64,000 nt of DNA from UBA9659 sp965208605 (GCA_965208605.1 OZ242345.1:1-64000); one strand, 5' to 3'; positions 34,273-43,143 are shown, numbered from the stretch's first letter. Notes: generated by a model not told the origin, from the sequence alone. Translations and numbers: made by a program.

Positions 34273-34527
34273 GCAAGGTAGCCTTTAGTATGGAGAGAAG
34301 TGTGGGCTATATTAAAAGCTACCTTTACTATGGGAGAAATATCCGGTTTTATTAAAGGTAGCTTTTACTATGGAGAGAAATATAGGTTATATTAAAGGCT
34401 ACCTTTACTATGGGAGAAATATTCGGCTATATTAAAGGTAGCCTTTACTATGGAGAGAAGTATGGGCTATATTAAAGGCTACCTTTACTATGGACATAAA
34501 ATGCTTCTATACGAAAGCCAGCCTTTA
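34273..34527. promoter_or_regulatory. Seven palindromes at exact 40-bp spacing upstream of fic
   Basis: Units of TAAAGG-NNN-CCTTTA are centred at 34280, 34320, 34360, 34400, 34440, 34480 and 34520. The middle triplet alternates TAG and CTA, so successive sites are in opposite orientation and the real repeat is 80 bp. The inner four are the best conserved; the first and last are degenerate. The last one ends 3 bases before the fic start codon. The array looks like iterated operators for a winged-helix protein, perhaps the C-terminal domain of Fic itself. Confidence 0.75.
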
Positions 34528-34529
34528 TT

Positions 34530-35705
34530 ATGACTAGTCACAAAAACCACATTGCAACTCGTGCTGGCAGATATATCCGCCAGCCCACTGGCTATCAGGC
34601 ATTTATACCAGCACCTTTGCCACCTGAGCCGCCGGTTCACATTGAGCGGCTGCAGTCCTTGCTCTCCCAAGCCGACCGGGCACTGGGGCGGCTAGACGGT
34701 TCCATTGGAACCCTACCCAATCCAGACCTGTTTGTTTATATGTATGTGCGCAAGGAAGCAGTGCTGTCCAGCCAGATTGAGGGCATACAAAGCTCACTGC
34801 ACGATATGCTTACCGCCGAAGCAAAAATTCTCGCGCCAGACCGACCGCATGACGTTGATGAACTCATCAACCATGTCCGCGCCATGAATTATGGGCTTGA
34901 ACATCTTGACCAGCTCTCACTTTCACTACGGCTGATTCGGGAAACTCACGCCGAACTCATGCAGGGTGTGCGTGGCTCTCACCTTACCCCTGGCGAAGTA
35001 CGCACCAGTCAAAACTGGATTGGTCCCGGCGGTTGCACCTTGAACGAGGCAATTTTTGTCCCACCGCCGCCGCATGAGATTGGGCCGCAACTGTCCGCTC
35101 TTGGGAAGTTCTATCACGCCGACAGCAACTTGCCACTGCTCATCAAGATCGGGCTGGCTCATGCTCAGTTTGAAACAATCCATCCTTTCCTTGATGGCAA
35201 CGGTCGTGTGGGCAGGTTGCTTATTGCCTTTATGTTGTGCGAGCGGGGAGTACTGCTCAAGCCAGCGCTTTATCTGTCCCATTATTTCAAGAAACACCAG
35301 CAACAATACTATGATGAACTACAATCGGTGCATAACGCGGGCACCTGGGAGCAATGGCTCAGTTTTTTCTTGCGCGGTGTTGTTGAAGTGAGCAGAGAGG
35401 CAACCGAAACCGCACGTGACATCATCCAGCTCAGAGAGGAGCATCGGGAGTTGATCACTGCAAGATTTGGTCGTGTCGCCGGCAACGGACACCGCGTATT
35501 GGAATACCTCTACGACCATCCCATTATTTCTGTCCCGGAAATATACGACCTGATAGGCACAACCTATCCGACAGCCAACAACTTGATGAGGCGTCTAACC
35601 GAAGCCGGCATCCTGCAGGAGGTAAATGGACAAACCCGCAACCGGAAGTTTATGTATCAGAGTTATATTGATTTGTTTCAGGATGTCGCGCCAGAGATGG
35701 AGTAA
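34530..35705 (+). CDS. Fic-family AMP-transferase with C-terminal winged helix
   Basis: The 391-residue product has the Fic active-site motif HPFLDGNGRVGR at 218-229. An N-terminal inhibitory helix motif S-x3-EG (SSQIEG, 80-85) marks it as a self-inhibited (class II) Fic protein. Residues about 320-385 form a winged helix-turn-helix. The family transfers AMP (or another nucleotide part) to hydroxyl groups of target proteins. The ATG lies in the last degenerate unit of the 40-bp palindrome array, in a position where other units also carry ATG, and no ribosome-binding site is seen. Autoregulation through the array is likely. Flanking defence genes suggest a toxin or immune role. Confidence 0.9.
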   Translation: MTSHKNHIATRAGRYIRQPTGYQAFIPAPLPPEPPVHIERLQSLLSQADRALGRLDGSIGTLPNPDLFVYMYVRKEAVLSSQIEGIQSSLHDMLTAEAKILAPDRPHDVDELINHVRAMNYGLEHLDQLSLSLRLIRETHAELMQGVRGSHLTPGEVRTSQNWIGPGGCTLNEAIFVPPPPHEIGPQLSALGKFYHADSNLPLLIKIGLAHAQFETIHPFLDGNGRVGRLLIAFMLCERGVLLKPALYLSHYFKKHQQQYYDELQSVHNAGTWEQWLSFFLRGVVEVSREATETARDIIQLREEHRELITARFGRVAGNGHRVLEYLYDHPIISVPEIYDLIGTTYPTANNLMRRLTEAGILQEVNGQTRNRKFMYQSYIDLFQDVAPEME

Positions 35706-35835
35706 TGATTGTGGATATTTTGGTGTTGGGGAAGAATGTTGAGAGAATGCTGAACAAGACCATCAAATGAAAATAATCTATACTTGGGCGGCAAGTTGGT
35801 ACTCATTGACAGCAAAGAAATGAACGAGGCACAAA

Positions 35836-36315
35836 ATGACAACTACTTTTAAAAATATATTTAGGAAATTCGAATTGGAGAAAGTTCGTTTGAATGCCAT
35901 ATTTATAGACGTTGAAATATCTTTTCAGGATTCAGATAGGGATGCAGCCTGGGAATTATATGTTGAAATGTTGACGAGAATTGTTACTCAGTTTTTGCCA
36001 AAAGAAGTAGGAGATGAGCAAACTGCATTAGAAAGTGTTTATTCTCTTTTCCCTACCACTCGAGAAATTTTGCGCAAACAAGGAAGAAAAACTTTGCAAT
36101 TCAGCAAAATTGCGATACCGATATTGAACCAAGTAGTACGCCCTTTTACCGCGAAATGGCACAAAGAAGCATTACAAAACGGGTTTGATGACAGCACTAA
36201 AAAAGAAATGTTTCGCACGGAATTACAAGAATTACAGAAAGATCTTTGTAATTACAATCGCATGTTGGCAGAAATTGCTGGCGTGGAAGATTTAACTGAT
36301 TTAGAAAGAAACTGA
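35836..36315 (+). CDS. Helical protein of unknown family, first gene of the TIR operon
   Basis: The 159-residue product looks largely alpha-helical, with a striking conserved-looking core (RLNAIFIDVEISFQDSDRDA and NQVVRPFTAKWHKEAL). It has no membrane helix and no catalytic motif I recognise. GAGG precedes the ATG by 6-7 bases. The TIR-like gene follows after 5 bp, so the two are coupled. I believe similar small helical proteins occur next to paired TIR-like genes in other genomes but cannot name the family. It may be the sensor or adaptor for the TIR proteins. Confidence 0.7.
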   Translation: MTTTFKNIFRKFELEKVRLNAIFIDVEISFQDSDRDAAWELYVEMLTRIVTQFLPKEVGDEQTALESVYSLFPTTREILRKQGRKTLQFSKIAIPILNQVVRPFTAKWHKEALQNGFDDSTKKEMFRTELQELQKDLCNYNRMLAEIAGVEDLTDLERN

Positions 36316-36320
36316 TTATC

Positions 36321-36896
36321 ATGATTACTAGGCATAAAGCATTTGTTAGTTTTCATCACAAAGATCAGCAATATAAAGATTATTTTCTCCGTGTGATGAG
36401 GGATGACATTGTGGATCAATCAGTTGGTAACGGGGACATAAACGACAGCAACACCACAGAAACAATGCGCCAACAGATACGAGATGGTTTTATTGCCGAT
36501 GCTACTGTCACGGTTGTCCTCATTGGCCCTTGCACATGGCAAAGAAAGCACGTGGATTGGGAGATTGGTTCCAGTTTGAGATCTACTCAAAAAAATTCTC
36601 GATGTGGCTTGTTAGGAATTCTGCTTCCAAGTCATCCGAATTATAATTTACAAACATATCAACCAAGACTGATTCCGTCGCGACTTTGGGATAATGCATC
36701 AGAGAGTAATTTCAAAGGGCAAGATTCTTATGCGCAAATTTACGATTGGCCATACGAATATCCTATCGCAAATAATATACGAAATTGGATTCATCAAGCT
36801 TATTTGCGTAGGAGTCAAAACCCACCTCCCCAAAATAGCCGACCACAGTTCGGGCTCAACAGGAGCGGAGCGTGTGCACAGGGATGGCAAGATTAA
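36321..36896 (+). CDS. TIR-like protein, ThsB/DUF1863 type
   Basis: The 191-residue product begins RHKAFVSFHHKDQQYKDYFL and continues with MRQQIRDGFIADATVTVVLIG and KHVDWEIGSS. These are the characteristic strands and WE motif of the MTH538 TIR-like (DUF1863) family, to which ThsB of Thoeris belongs. In Thoeris, ThsB makes a cyclic ADP-ribose-like signal from NAD after phage detection. The residues after about 165 are low in structure. There is no ThsA (SIR2/SLOG effector) in the operon, so this is not canonical Thoeris. Confidence 0.85.
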   Translation: MITRHKAFVSFHHKDQQYKDYFLRVMRDDIVDQSVGNGDINDSNTTETMRQQIRDGFIADATVTVVLIGPCTWQRKHVDWEIGSSLRSTQKNSRCGLLGILLPSHPNYNLQTYQPRLIPSRLWDNASESNFKGQDSYAQIYDWPYEYPIANNIRNWIHQAYLRRSQNPPPQNSRPQFGLNRSGACAQGWQD

Positions 36897-36953
36897 GAAT
36901 ATTAATTATCTATACAATAGACTTTATTTGAATAAATGTAGGGGTTAATAATT

Positions 36954-37424
36954 ATGTCGGATGAAATAAAAAATATATTTATAAGCCACATTCACGAGGA
37001 TGATAAAGGACTTAATAAGCTTAAGTATTTAGCAAAAGAAAATGGGTTGGGCATTCGTGATTCATCCATCACATCTGAAAAACCGAACCAGGCAAAAGAC
37101 CAGGAATATATTCAACAACAAATTCTTAAACCAGGCATTGATTGGGCAAGCGTTTTGGTTGTCTATATTTCTCCTGAAACTAAAGATAGCGAGTGGGTGA
37201 ACTGGGAGATTAAATACGCTCTTGAACAAGGCAAAAGACTTGTTGGAGTCTGGGCATGGGGTGAGAGTAAGTGTGAGATACCAGAATTAGTAGATAAACA
37301 TGCAGATGCAATAGTGGGTTGGAATGGGGAAAGCATTGTAGATGCAATCACTGGCGAGTCAAATGACAGTTATGACCAAACAGGTTCAAAAAACTACCGC
37401 GAGATTGAGAGATATAGTTGTTAG
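36954..37424 (+). CDS. Second TIR-like protein
   Basis: The 156-residue product starts NIFISHIHEDDKGLNKLKYL and contains DWASVLVVYISPETKDSEWVNWEIKYAL, the strand, WE-motif and helix arrangement of TIR-like domains. It then has the VGVWAWGE and DAIVGWN strands. It differs clearly from the preceding TIR protein, so the two are not a recent duplication and may form a heteromer or act as signal maker and effector. AGGGG precedes the ATG by about 10 bases. Nmad2 follows after 9 bp. Confidence 0.82.
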   Translation: MSDEIKNIFISHIHEDDKGLNKLKYLAKENGLGIRDSSITSEKPNQAKDQEYIQQQILKPGIDWASVLVVYISPETKDSEWVNWEIKYALEQGKRLVGVWAWGESKCEIPELVDKHADAIVGWNGESIVDAITGESNDSYDQTGSKNYREIERYSC

Positions 37425-37433
37425 ATAAAATCG

Positions 37434-38039
37434 ATGGCCAAATTATATTCTTATGTAGTAGCCAGAGATTATGGATTCGCCCCTAATCCGTTTAATGGAT
37501 GGTGTACCTTGGCCACATGTAAACCGGGTATACGCCGAACTGCTTCTATTGATGATTGGATAGTCGGCACTGGGTCTACAAAGAATGGGAAGGTTGATCG
37601 TATTGTCTATGCAATGCGTGTGTGTGAGACAATGACTTTTAATGAGTATTGGCAAGATGCGCGTTTTAAAAACAAACGCCCCAACTTATACGGTAGCGTA
37701 AAGCAAGCTTTTGGTGACAACATTTACCACAGAGACAGTGATTCTGATCAGTGGCAACAAGAAGATTCACACCATAGCTACAGTTGCGGCCAAGTAAATT
37801 GTAGAAACATAGACCATGACACACAAACTGATCGAGTGCTTGTTGCCGATGAATTTATTTATTGGGGAAAATCCGGACCTAAGGTGCCAATATTTCAAAA
37901 TACTGATATTAGAAAAAAAGGATCAGGGCACAAGTGCCGTTTTTCTGAAGAAGTAGTTAATGAATTTATCAATTGGTTTCATGCGCAACCCAATCAAGGT
38001 TACTGTGGAGAACCGTTTGATTGGACAAAAAGCTTATGA
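37434..38039 (+). CDS. Nmad2-domain protein (nucleotide modification associated)
   Basis: The 201-residue product matches the Nmad2 family as I know it: YSYVVARDYGFAPNPF, CTLATCKPGIRR, DDWIVGTGS, VYAMRVCETMTFNEYW, DNIYHRD and SHHS. Nmad domains were predicted from their association with DNA-modification and phage conflict genes; their chemistry is unknown. Conserved Cys, His and Asp residues suggest an enzyme. It overlaps the MazG-like gene by ATGA and shares the operon with two TIR-like proteins and a UDG-like protein. Confidence 0.8.
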   Translation: MAKLYSYVVARDYGFAPNPFNGWCTLATCKPGIRRTASIDDWIVGTGSTKNGKVDRIVYAMRVCETMTFNEYWQDARFKNKRPNLYGSVKQAFGDNIYHRDSDSDQWQQEDSHHSYSCGQVNCRNIDHDTQTDRVLVADEFIYWGKSGPKVPIFQNTDIRKKGSGHKCRFSEEVVNEFINWFHAQPNQGYCGEPFDWTKSL

Positions 38040-39193
38040 AAATACGAGATAAAACCGCTATGGAACAAAAAGACAAAACTATACTGCTAAAGGATTATGC
38101 GAAGCATGTAGCAAAAACAAATCAATACGAAAAAGATATAAAAATATTTCAGCATGGATTATTCGGCGAAGTTGGCAGTGTTATGGCAGTAGTCAAGAAG
38201 CGTCATCGTGAAAATACGGCACTTCTAGAATTCCATGAAGCAAGCCTTGAAGAATTCGGAGATTCTCTCTGGTATTTTGCGGCTCTCTGCAAATATTTAA
38301 AACATGATTTGGATGATATATTTTCCCACGTTATCGATAATTTTGACTACGCTCACTCTATCTCAACTGCTGACTCAACTACATTCCCCATTGTGCGCGC
38401 ATATAAATCATCTGACATCCCTGACCTGGACACAGTGTTGCTGCAGTTAGGTATTGCTACGGCCGATATTTTGCGTTTCTCGACAAACCCTGCCAAAAAA
38501 GAAACAAAGGATGCCCTTTGTAATTTTGCACACAAATACATGCAATCTATTCAAGCAGCAGAAATTAATCTTGGTGAAGTTATTGAGCGTAATGCTAAGA
38601 AGGTTCACGAGCGTTTCATTAAAGCAAAAAATAGCGAATTACCAACTTATGATAATAATTTTGACAAAGAAGAAAGTCTTCCAGAAGAATTTGAAATAAA
38701 GATCACTCAGCGAAAAAGCGGAAAAGCATATCTGCAATGGAATGGTGTGTTTATTGGAGATCCTCTTACAGATAATATGCTTGATGAAGATGGCTATCGA
38801 TACCACGATGTATTTCATATGGCAAATGCTGCTATTTTGCATTGGTCACCTACATTTCGTGCACTCATAAAACATAAACGCAAAAGTAGCAAAAAGCATG
38901 ATGAAGTAGAGGATGGTGGACGCGCTATTGTTATCGAAGAAGGTTTGACTGCATGGATATTTTCCAGAGCGAAAGGACTGGAATATTTTGATAACGCGAG
39001 TAAAGTTTCTTTTAATATGCTCAAGACCATCCAACAATTTGTACGCGGTTATGAAGTTGAAAGCTGTCCGCTAAATCAATGGGAGAAGGCTATTTTAGAA
39101 GGGTATAAAGTTTTTAGGCAGGTTCGAGACAACAATGGTGGTGTGATTGTAGGAGATCTTAAAAATCGTACAATAACCTTCAAAAATTCATGA
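38036..39193 (+). CDS. MazG-like nucleotide pyrophosphohydrolase with MazG_C domain
   Basis: The 385-residue product has an N-terminal all-alpha pyrophosphohydrolase domain (residues about 15-110) with GEVGSVMAVVKK and EEFGDSLWY, the E/ExxD-type Mg2+ motifs of MazG enzymes. A C-terminal region with GYRYHDVFHMANAAILHWSP and AIVIEEGLTAWIFSRA matches the MazG_C type. Such enzymes split (d)NTPs or alarmones to the monophosphate and PPi. The ATG at 38036 overlaps the Nmad2 stop; a later ATG at 38060 is possible. It couples by ATGA to the next gene. Confidence 0.82.
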   Translation: MKIRDKTAMEQKDKTILLKDYAKHVAKTNQYEKDIKIFQHGLFGEVGSVMAVVKKRHRENTALLEFHEASLEEFGDSLWYFAALCKYLKHDLDDIFSHVIDNFDYAHSISTADSTTFPIVRAYKSSDIPDLDTVLLQLGIATADILRFSTNPAKKETKDALCNFAHKYMQSIQAAEINLGEVIERNAKKVHERFIKAKNSELPTYDNNFDKEESLPEEFEIKITQRKSGKAYLQWNGVFIGDPLTDNMLDEDGYRYHDVFHMANAAILHWSPTFRALIKHKRKSSKKHDEVEDGGRAIVIEEGLTAWIFSRAKGLEYFDNASKVSFNMLKTIQQFVRGYEVESCPLNQWEKAILEGYKVFRQVRDNNGGVIVGDLKNRTITFKNS

Positions 39194-39207
39194 GTAAGGA
39201 GAAGAGC

Positions 39208-39861
39208 ATGCAACCGGATGATTTTTCAAGCGCTGTGAAATCCTTAAATTTTCCCAATGTTTTTAATCCATATACAGACACATGCTTTAAATTCGATAAA
39301 AAAGATGCACCTCAATATAGACTTGATACTTTACGCAAAATAGTGACCGCCGCGGCGGAACGAGACATAGATTCAATTTGGATAGGTCGTGACCTTGGAT
39401 ATCGTGGTGGTCGTCGCACCGGGCTTGCGCTAACTGACGATAGACATGTTGAAGAGCATGCCAAGCGCTGGGAAGTGCGTGCTTTGCATACAACAGAAGG
39501 GGAGATACTTTCTGAACTTACAGCGACAGCTATCTGGAATATTTTGAACGATATCAAGGGCAATATTTTTCTGTGGAATGTATTCCCTCTTCATCCACAT
39601 GAACCCGGCAGTCAATTCAGCAACCGTCCGCATAATAAAGAAGAACATCGTGCCGGCGAAGAAATTCTTGATCAATTAATTACACTGTTGAATCCAAAAC
39701 GTTTGATTGCTGTCGGAAACGATGCAGATGAAACTGCGAAAAGGTTTCGCGGACAACGGCAAGTATACAAAGTGAGGCACCCGAGCTATGGCGGGCAAGA
39801 TAAGTTTCAATCTCAAATGAAAGGTTTATATTCTCTGAATCATCGCCAGGTAGCATTCTAA
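39208..39861 (+). CDS. Uracil-DNA-glycosylase-like protein
   Basis: The 217-residue product has the UDG-superfamily layout: a first motif GRDLGYRGGRRTGLALTD, a central strand FLWNVFPLHPHEPG with the base-recognising Asn, and a C-terminal VRHPSYGGQ in place of the usual HPSPL loop. The lack of a classic water-activating Asp in the first motif makes its activity uncertain. AAGGAG lies 6 bases before ATG 39208, which I prefer to the upstream ATG 39190 that overlaps the preceding stop. It is the last gene of the TIR-Nmad2-MazG operon. Cleaving a modified base is a plausible role. Confidence 0.78.
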   Translation: MQPDDFSSAVKSLNFPNVFNPYTDTCFKFDKKDAPQYRLDTLRKIVTAAAERDIDSIWIGRDLGYRGGRRTGLALTDDRHVEEHAKRWEVRALHTTEGEILSELTATAIWNILNDIKGNIFLWNVFPLHPHEPGSQFSNRPHNKEEHRAGEEILDQLITLLNPKRLIAVGNDADETAKRFRGQRQVYKVRHPSYGGQDKFQSQMKGLYSLNHRQVAF

Positions 39862-40063
39862 TTCTGATAACAATCAAATCCAGCCTCTAACCCACCCACA
39901 ACCCACCCGCCCTTCTCAATGATGAAAATATAGAATATATTAGTGTCCTATTATTCCATTATTGAAATCATACGCGGCTGGTAGATTGCCCGGCCTAGTT
40001 CGGTATCGCTTGTTCCATGCGGTTTATTCCACCCATCAACCTGTGCTTTGAAGAGGAAACATC

Positions 40064-41668
40064 ATGTCTGCTTATTTGAAAGAAATTGATCAGCTCACCA
40101 CCCTGCGAGATCAGCATGCCGAGACCTGGAAGGGTATTGACCCGGAGTATGCCGTCCGCATGCGCCTGCAAAATCGCTTCAAGTCCGGGCTGGATATTGC
40201 CCAATTCACCGCTGACATTATGCGCCAGGACATGGCGGACTATGATGCCGACTCGTCTCAATACACCCAGTCTCTCGGTTGTTGGCATGGATTTGTTGCC
40301 CAGCAAATCGCCATAGCGGTGAAGCGCCATCAGGGTTCCATGAACAAGAAGTACATCTATTTGAGCGGCTGGATGGTGGCCGCCTTGAGATCCAAGTTTG
40401 GCCCCCTGCCGGACCAAAGCATGCATGAAAAAACCAGCGTGCCCTCGTTGATTGCGGAAATCTATACCTTCTTGAAGCAGGCCGACGCGGTGGAGTTGGA
40501 GCGATTGTTTACTCGTCTGGATGGGGCGCGTGAGCAGGGCGAGGATACGACTGCCATTCTGCAACAGATTGATAATTTTGAAACGCATGTCGTGCCCATC
40601 ATCGCCGATATTGATGCGGGTTTTGGTAATGAGGAAGCGACCTATCTGCTTGCCAAACAGATGATTGAAGCGGGTGCCTGCGCTATTCAGATTGAAAACC
40701 AGGTGTCCGAAGTGAAGCAGTGCGGTCATCAGGCGGGGAAGGTGACCGTGCCGCATGAGGACTTTATCTCGAAAATTAATGCTGTGCGTTATGCCTTTCT
40801 CGAACTGGGTATTGAAAACGGCATCATCGTCGCGCGGACTGATTCACTCGGTGCTGGTTTAACGCAGAAGGTGCCTGTGTCCAGGGAGCCGGGTGATCTT
40901 GCCAGTCAGTACAATAGTTTTCTGCAAACCGAAGTAATCAACGATGTCAGCGAACTGCAAGAAAATGACATTACGATTCATCAGGGCGGCAAATTGGTGA
41001 AGCCGGTGCGCTTGGACAATGGTTTGTATTCCTTCCGTGAAGGTACCGGTGTGGATCGGGTCGTCCTTGACTGCATAGTGAGTCTGCGGCACGGCGCGGA
41101 TCTGCTGTGGATTGAAACTGAGCGGCCTAATGTGCAGCAGATAGCCGAAATGGTGAATCTTGTACGCGAACAGATTCCCGATGCAAAATTGGTGTACAAC
41201 AATTCGCCGTCTTTTAATTGGACGTTGAAATTCCGTGCCCAGGTCTATCACGACTGGCAAGCCGCGGACAAGGATGTGTCTGCCTATCCTGACCCGGCGC
41301 AGGATCCGCAGGGGCTTATGAGTGCCGAGCTTGATGCCACTGAACTTGCTCAGGAGGCTGACCGGTTGATTAAGTCGTTCCAAGCGGATGCCGCGCGAGA
41401 TGCGGGCATCTTCCATCATTTGATTACCTTGCCGACCTATCACGAGACGGCGCTTGGCGTGGATACACTTTCCGAGGGTTACTTTGGAGAGGCTGGCATG
41501 TTGGCGTATGTGCAGGGTGTGCAACGTATGGAGATCCGCCGCGCGATGAATGTGGTCAAGCATCAAGAAATGGCCGGTACCACGATTGGCGATCATCACA
41601 AGGAATACTTTGCTGGTGAGAACGCGCTGCTTGCAGGTGGTAAAGACAACACGATGAATCAGTTTTAA
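40064..41668 (+). CDS. aceA: Isocitrate lyase
   Basis: The 534-residue enzyme splits isocitrate to glyoxylate and succinate, opening the glyoxylate shunt for growth on acetate or fatty acids. Length and sequence fit the long AceA form found in Pseudomonas-like bacteria. The catalytic cysteine lies in VKQCGHQAGK. Other markers are SLGCWHGF, YIYLSGWMV, IADIDAGFGN, and ARTDSLGA. AGAGGA precedes the ATG. No malate synthase or regulator is adjacent. It sits as an apparently native gene between two AT-rich blocks of probable foreign genes. Confidence 0.94.
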   Translation: MSAYLKEIDQLTTLRDQHAETWKGIDPEYAVRMRLQNRFKSGLDIAQFTADIMRQDMADYDADSSQYTQSLGCWHGFVAQQIAIAVKRHQGSMNKKYIYLSGWMVAALRSKFGPLPDQSMHEKTSVPSLIAEIYTFLKQADAVELERLFTRLDGAREQGEDTTAILQQIDNFETHVVPIIADIDAGFGNEEATYLLAKQMIEAGACAIQIENQVSEVKQCGHQAGKVTVPHEDFISKINAVRYAFLELGIENGIIVARTDSLGAGLTQKVPVSREPGDLASQYNSFLQTEVINDVSELQENDITIHQGGKLVKPVRLDNGLYSFREGTGVDRVVLDCIVSLRHGADLLWIETERPNVQQIAEMVNLVREQIPDAKLVYNNSPSFNWTLKFRAQVYHDWQAADKDVSAYPDPAQDPQGLMSAELDATELAQEADRLIKSFQADAARDAGIFHHLITLPTYHETALGVDTLSEGYFGEAGMLAYVQGVQRMEIRRAMNVVKHQEMAGTTIGDHHKEYFAGENALLAGGKDNTMNQF

Positions 41669-41801
41669 CTGGCTGAGACGGACTGGCCATCGTGATGAGT
41701 TTTCTATGCAATTTTCCAGTTAGCGGAGACCAGTGAGGGATATGATAGGCTCCACACCGTCTGCGATATCTAATATCTAAACATCAACGAGAGGGCATTA
41801 G

Positions 41802-42287
41802 ATGAAGTTCATAAAGAAACTATTAGCCTCAATAATTATTGCTACAGTAGCAGGGTACGGGGTAGCTATAATAGGAAATGAGTTTCTCCGCATGGATAGT
41901 GAGGATGCAGGTTTAATAGCAGCAAGTATAGGAATCATAGTCTTCCTCATTTGCATCAACAACTTTGAGGTGTTTAAAGAAGCCAAAGAACTTGTTAATG
42001 AATTAATGATGAAGCTAAAAGAATTGATTAAGAAACTGAAAGGACCTATGAGTGAATTGATCAAGAAGCTAAAAGGACCTATGAGTGAATTAATCAAGAA
42101 GCTAAAAGAATATATTGATGATAGTGACAATGCTGATTTATACGCTATAGCAGAAGAAGAATATGACCGTGAGGAAATGGACAAAGGGCTTTGGTCTCAG
42201 GCGCTTGTTAAAGCCAAAGGCGATGACAATCTAAGAAAAGTGGAATACATCAAGCTCAGAGTAAGGCAGCTCAAAAAACAGGCATAA
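41802..42287 (+). CDS. Small membrane protein with repeated amphipathic helix
   Basis: The 161-residue product has two membrane helices (about 8-25 and 38-52). A lysine-rich coiled helix follows, in which KGPMSELIKKL occurs twice in tandem. The C-terminal tail ends RVRQLKKQ. The tail YAIAEEEYDREEMDKGLWSQAL resembles a tail found on many unrelated proteobacterial membrane proteins. A 33-bp direct repeat (about 42026-42111) encodes the helix duplication. GAGAGGG precedes the ATG. Function unknown. Confidence 0.65.
   Translation: MKFIKKLLASIIIATVAGYGVAIIGNEFLRMDSEDAGLIAASIGIIVFLICINNFEVFKEAKELVNELMMKLKELIKKLKGPMSELIKKLKGPMSELIKKLKEYIDDSDNADLYAIAEEEYDREEMDKGLWSQALVKAKGDDNLRKVEYIKLRVRQLKKQA
42026..42111 (+). 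repeat. 33-bp tandem repeat in the membrane protein gene
   Basis: About 2.5 nearly identical 33-bp units (AAAGGACCTATGAGTGAATT at the core) keep the reading frame and extend the helix by 11 residues per unit. Confidence 0.85.
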
Positions 42288-42666
42288 GAACGAAACAGAA
42301 TTATTGAGTGCCCATGTTATTTCAGTCAAAAAAACAACTGGTTCTATGTTGACGGAAGACATAACCCATCCAGGGAAACAAAGTTAACCACCTGTGGGGC
42401 ATTTACACATCAACAAAGGCAATACCACTCGTTCCTCTGGATTCCCACCGAACCCGTCGTCCCCGCCTTCGGCGAGAACGACAGGGTTCGGCGAGAATGA
42501 CGGCGCGGAGCGGGGTAAAGTCATCAGCCTAGTCACAAAGAAACCACGACGTTCAATCGTTGCCATCACGCTTTTTATGCATTACCTTGCAGTATTCTAT
42601 TTTTGGTGAACTGATTAGAAGGAATTTTCTATATCATTTTAATAATCAAGACAGGAGGGATGATCC
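42288..42666. repeat. Intergenic region with partial MITE/REP repeat
   Basis: The 379-bp gap holds a partial MITE-like copy and REP units from about 42398 to 42517 (GCATTTACACATCAACAAAG, CGTTCCTCTGGATTCCCACC, GGCGAGAATGACGGCGCGG). The rest shows no gene. A good ribosome-binding site (AGGAGGG) sits just before 42667. Confidence 0.7.
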
Positions 42667-43143
42667 ATGATTGATAACCAGAGTGAGGAGAATTTGCTTG
42701 CCAAACGTATGGTAGATGATGCATCGCCGATGCAACGTGAAGTGCTTCTTGAATGGACTAATGAGTTGACGGAGATTCGCAACTCGTCGGACTCCAATTT
42801 TTCAAAGGCACGACGTGCAGTACAAGCTACAATTAAAAGAGATGTCCTTGTGCCAATATTAAAGACCAGCTTCGTGGGGATAAAGAAACAGACGTGGGAC
42901 GATCGTAATTGGGCAGAACGCATGCTAATCGCTGGCGTGACTATCGGTACTTTAGGATTGTCTGGTCAAGCAGCTGGTATTGCCGCCTTTGGTCGGGCAA
43001 TTGCTGTTCCAATGGTGCTGGTGTTAGGTGCCAGTGGGGCATTCTTGGGAACCCTGATAGACCTGTTGAAAGAGAAAAAGCCGAATGCGAATAGGGGCGA
43101 AGATACGACTATCCTTGCCCAACAAGAAGACACTGATGTTTAA
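42667..43143 (+). CDS. Unknown membrane-associated protein, first of a three-gene unit
   Basis: The 158-residue product has a polar, helical N-terminal half with a charged ERNWAERM-like turn, followed by two hydrophobic segments (about 88-105 and 110-130: LIAGVTIGTLGLSGQAAG and IAVPMVLVLGASGAFLG). This makes it a likely inner-membrane protein with a cytoplasmic N-terminus. AGGAGGG precedes the ATG. The next gene follows after 15 bp. I recognise no family; AT-rich composition and company suggest an accessory gene. Confidence 0.6.
   Translation: MIDNQSEENLLAKRMVDDASPMQREVLLEWTNELTEIRNSSDSNFSKARRAVQATIKRDVLVPILKTSFVGIKKQTWDDRNWAERMLIAGVTIGTLGLSGQAAGIAAFGRAIAVPMVLVLGASGAFLGTLIDLLKEKKPNANRGEDTTILAQQEDTDV

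Noticed and set aside
34273..34527. Possible CRISPR array before fic
   Set aside because: Units are contiguous palindromic 40-bp repeats without unique spacers, and no cas genes are near.
35705..35770. 21-codon ORF overlapping the fic stop
   Set aside because: It has a TAATG overlap but no ribosome-binding site of its own, no link to the next gene 65 bp away and no recognisable sequence.
35836..37424. Canonical Thoeris system
   Set aside because: Two ThsB-like TIR proteins are present but no ThsA with SIR2/SLOG domains; the operon partners are different.
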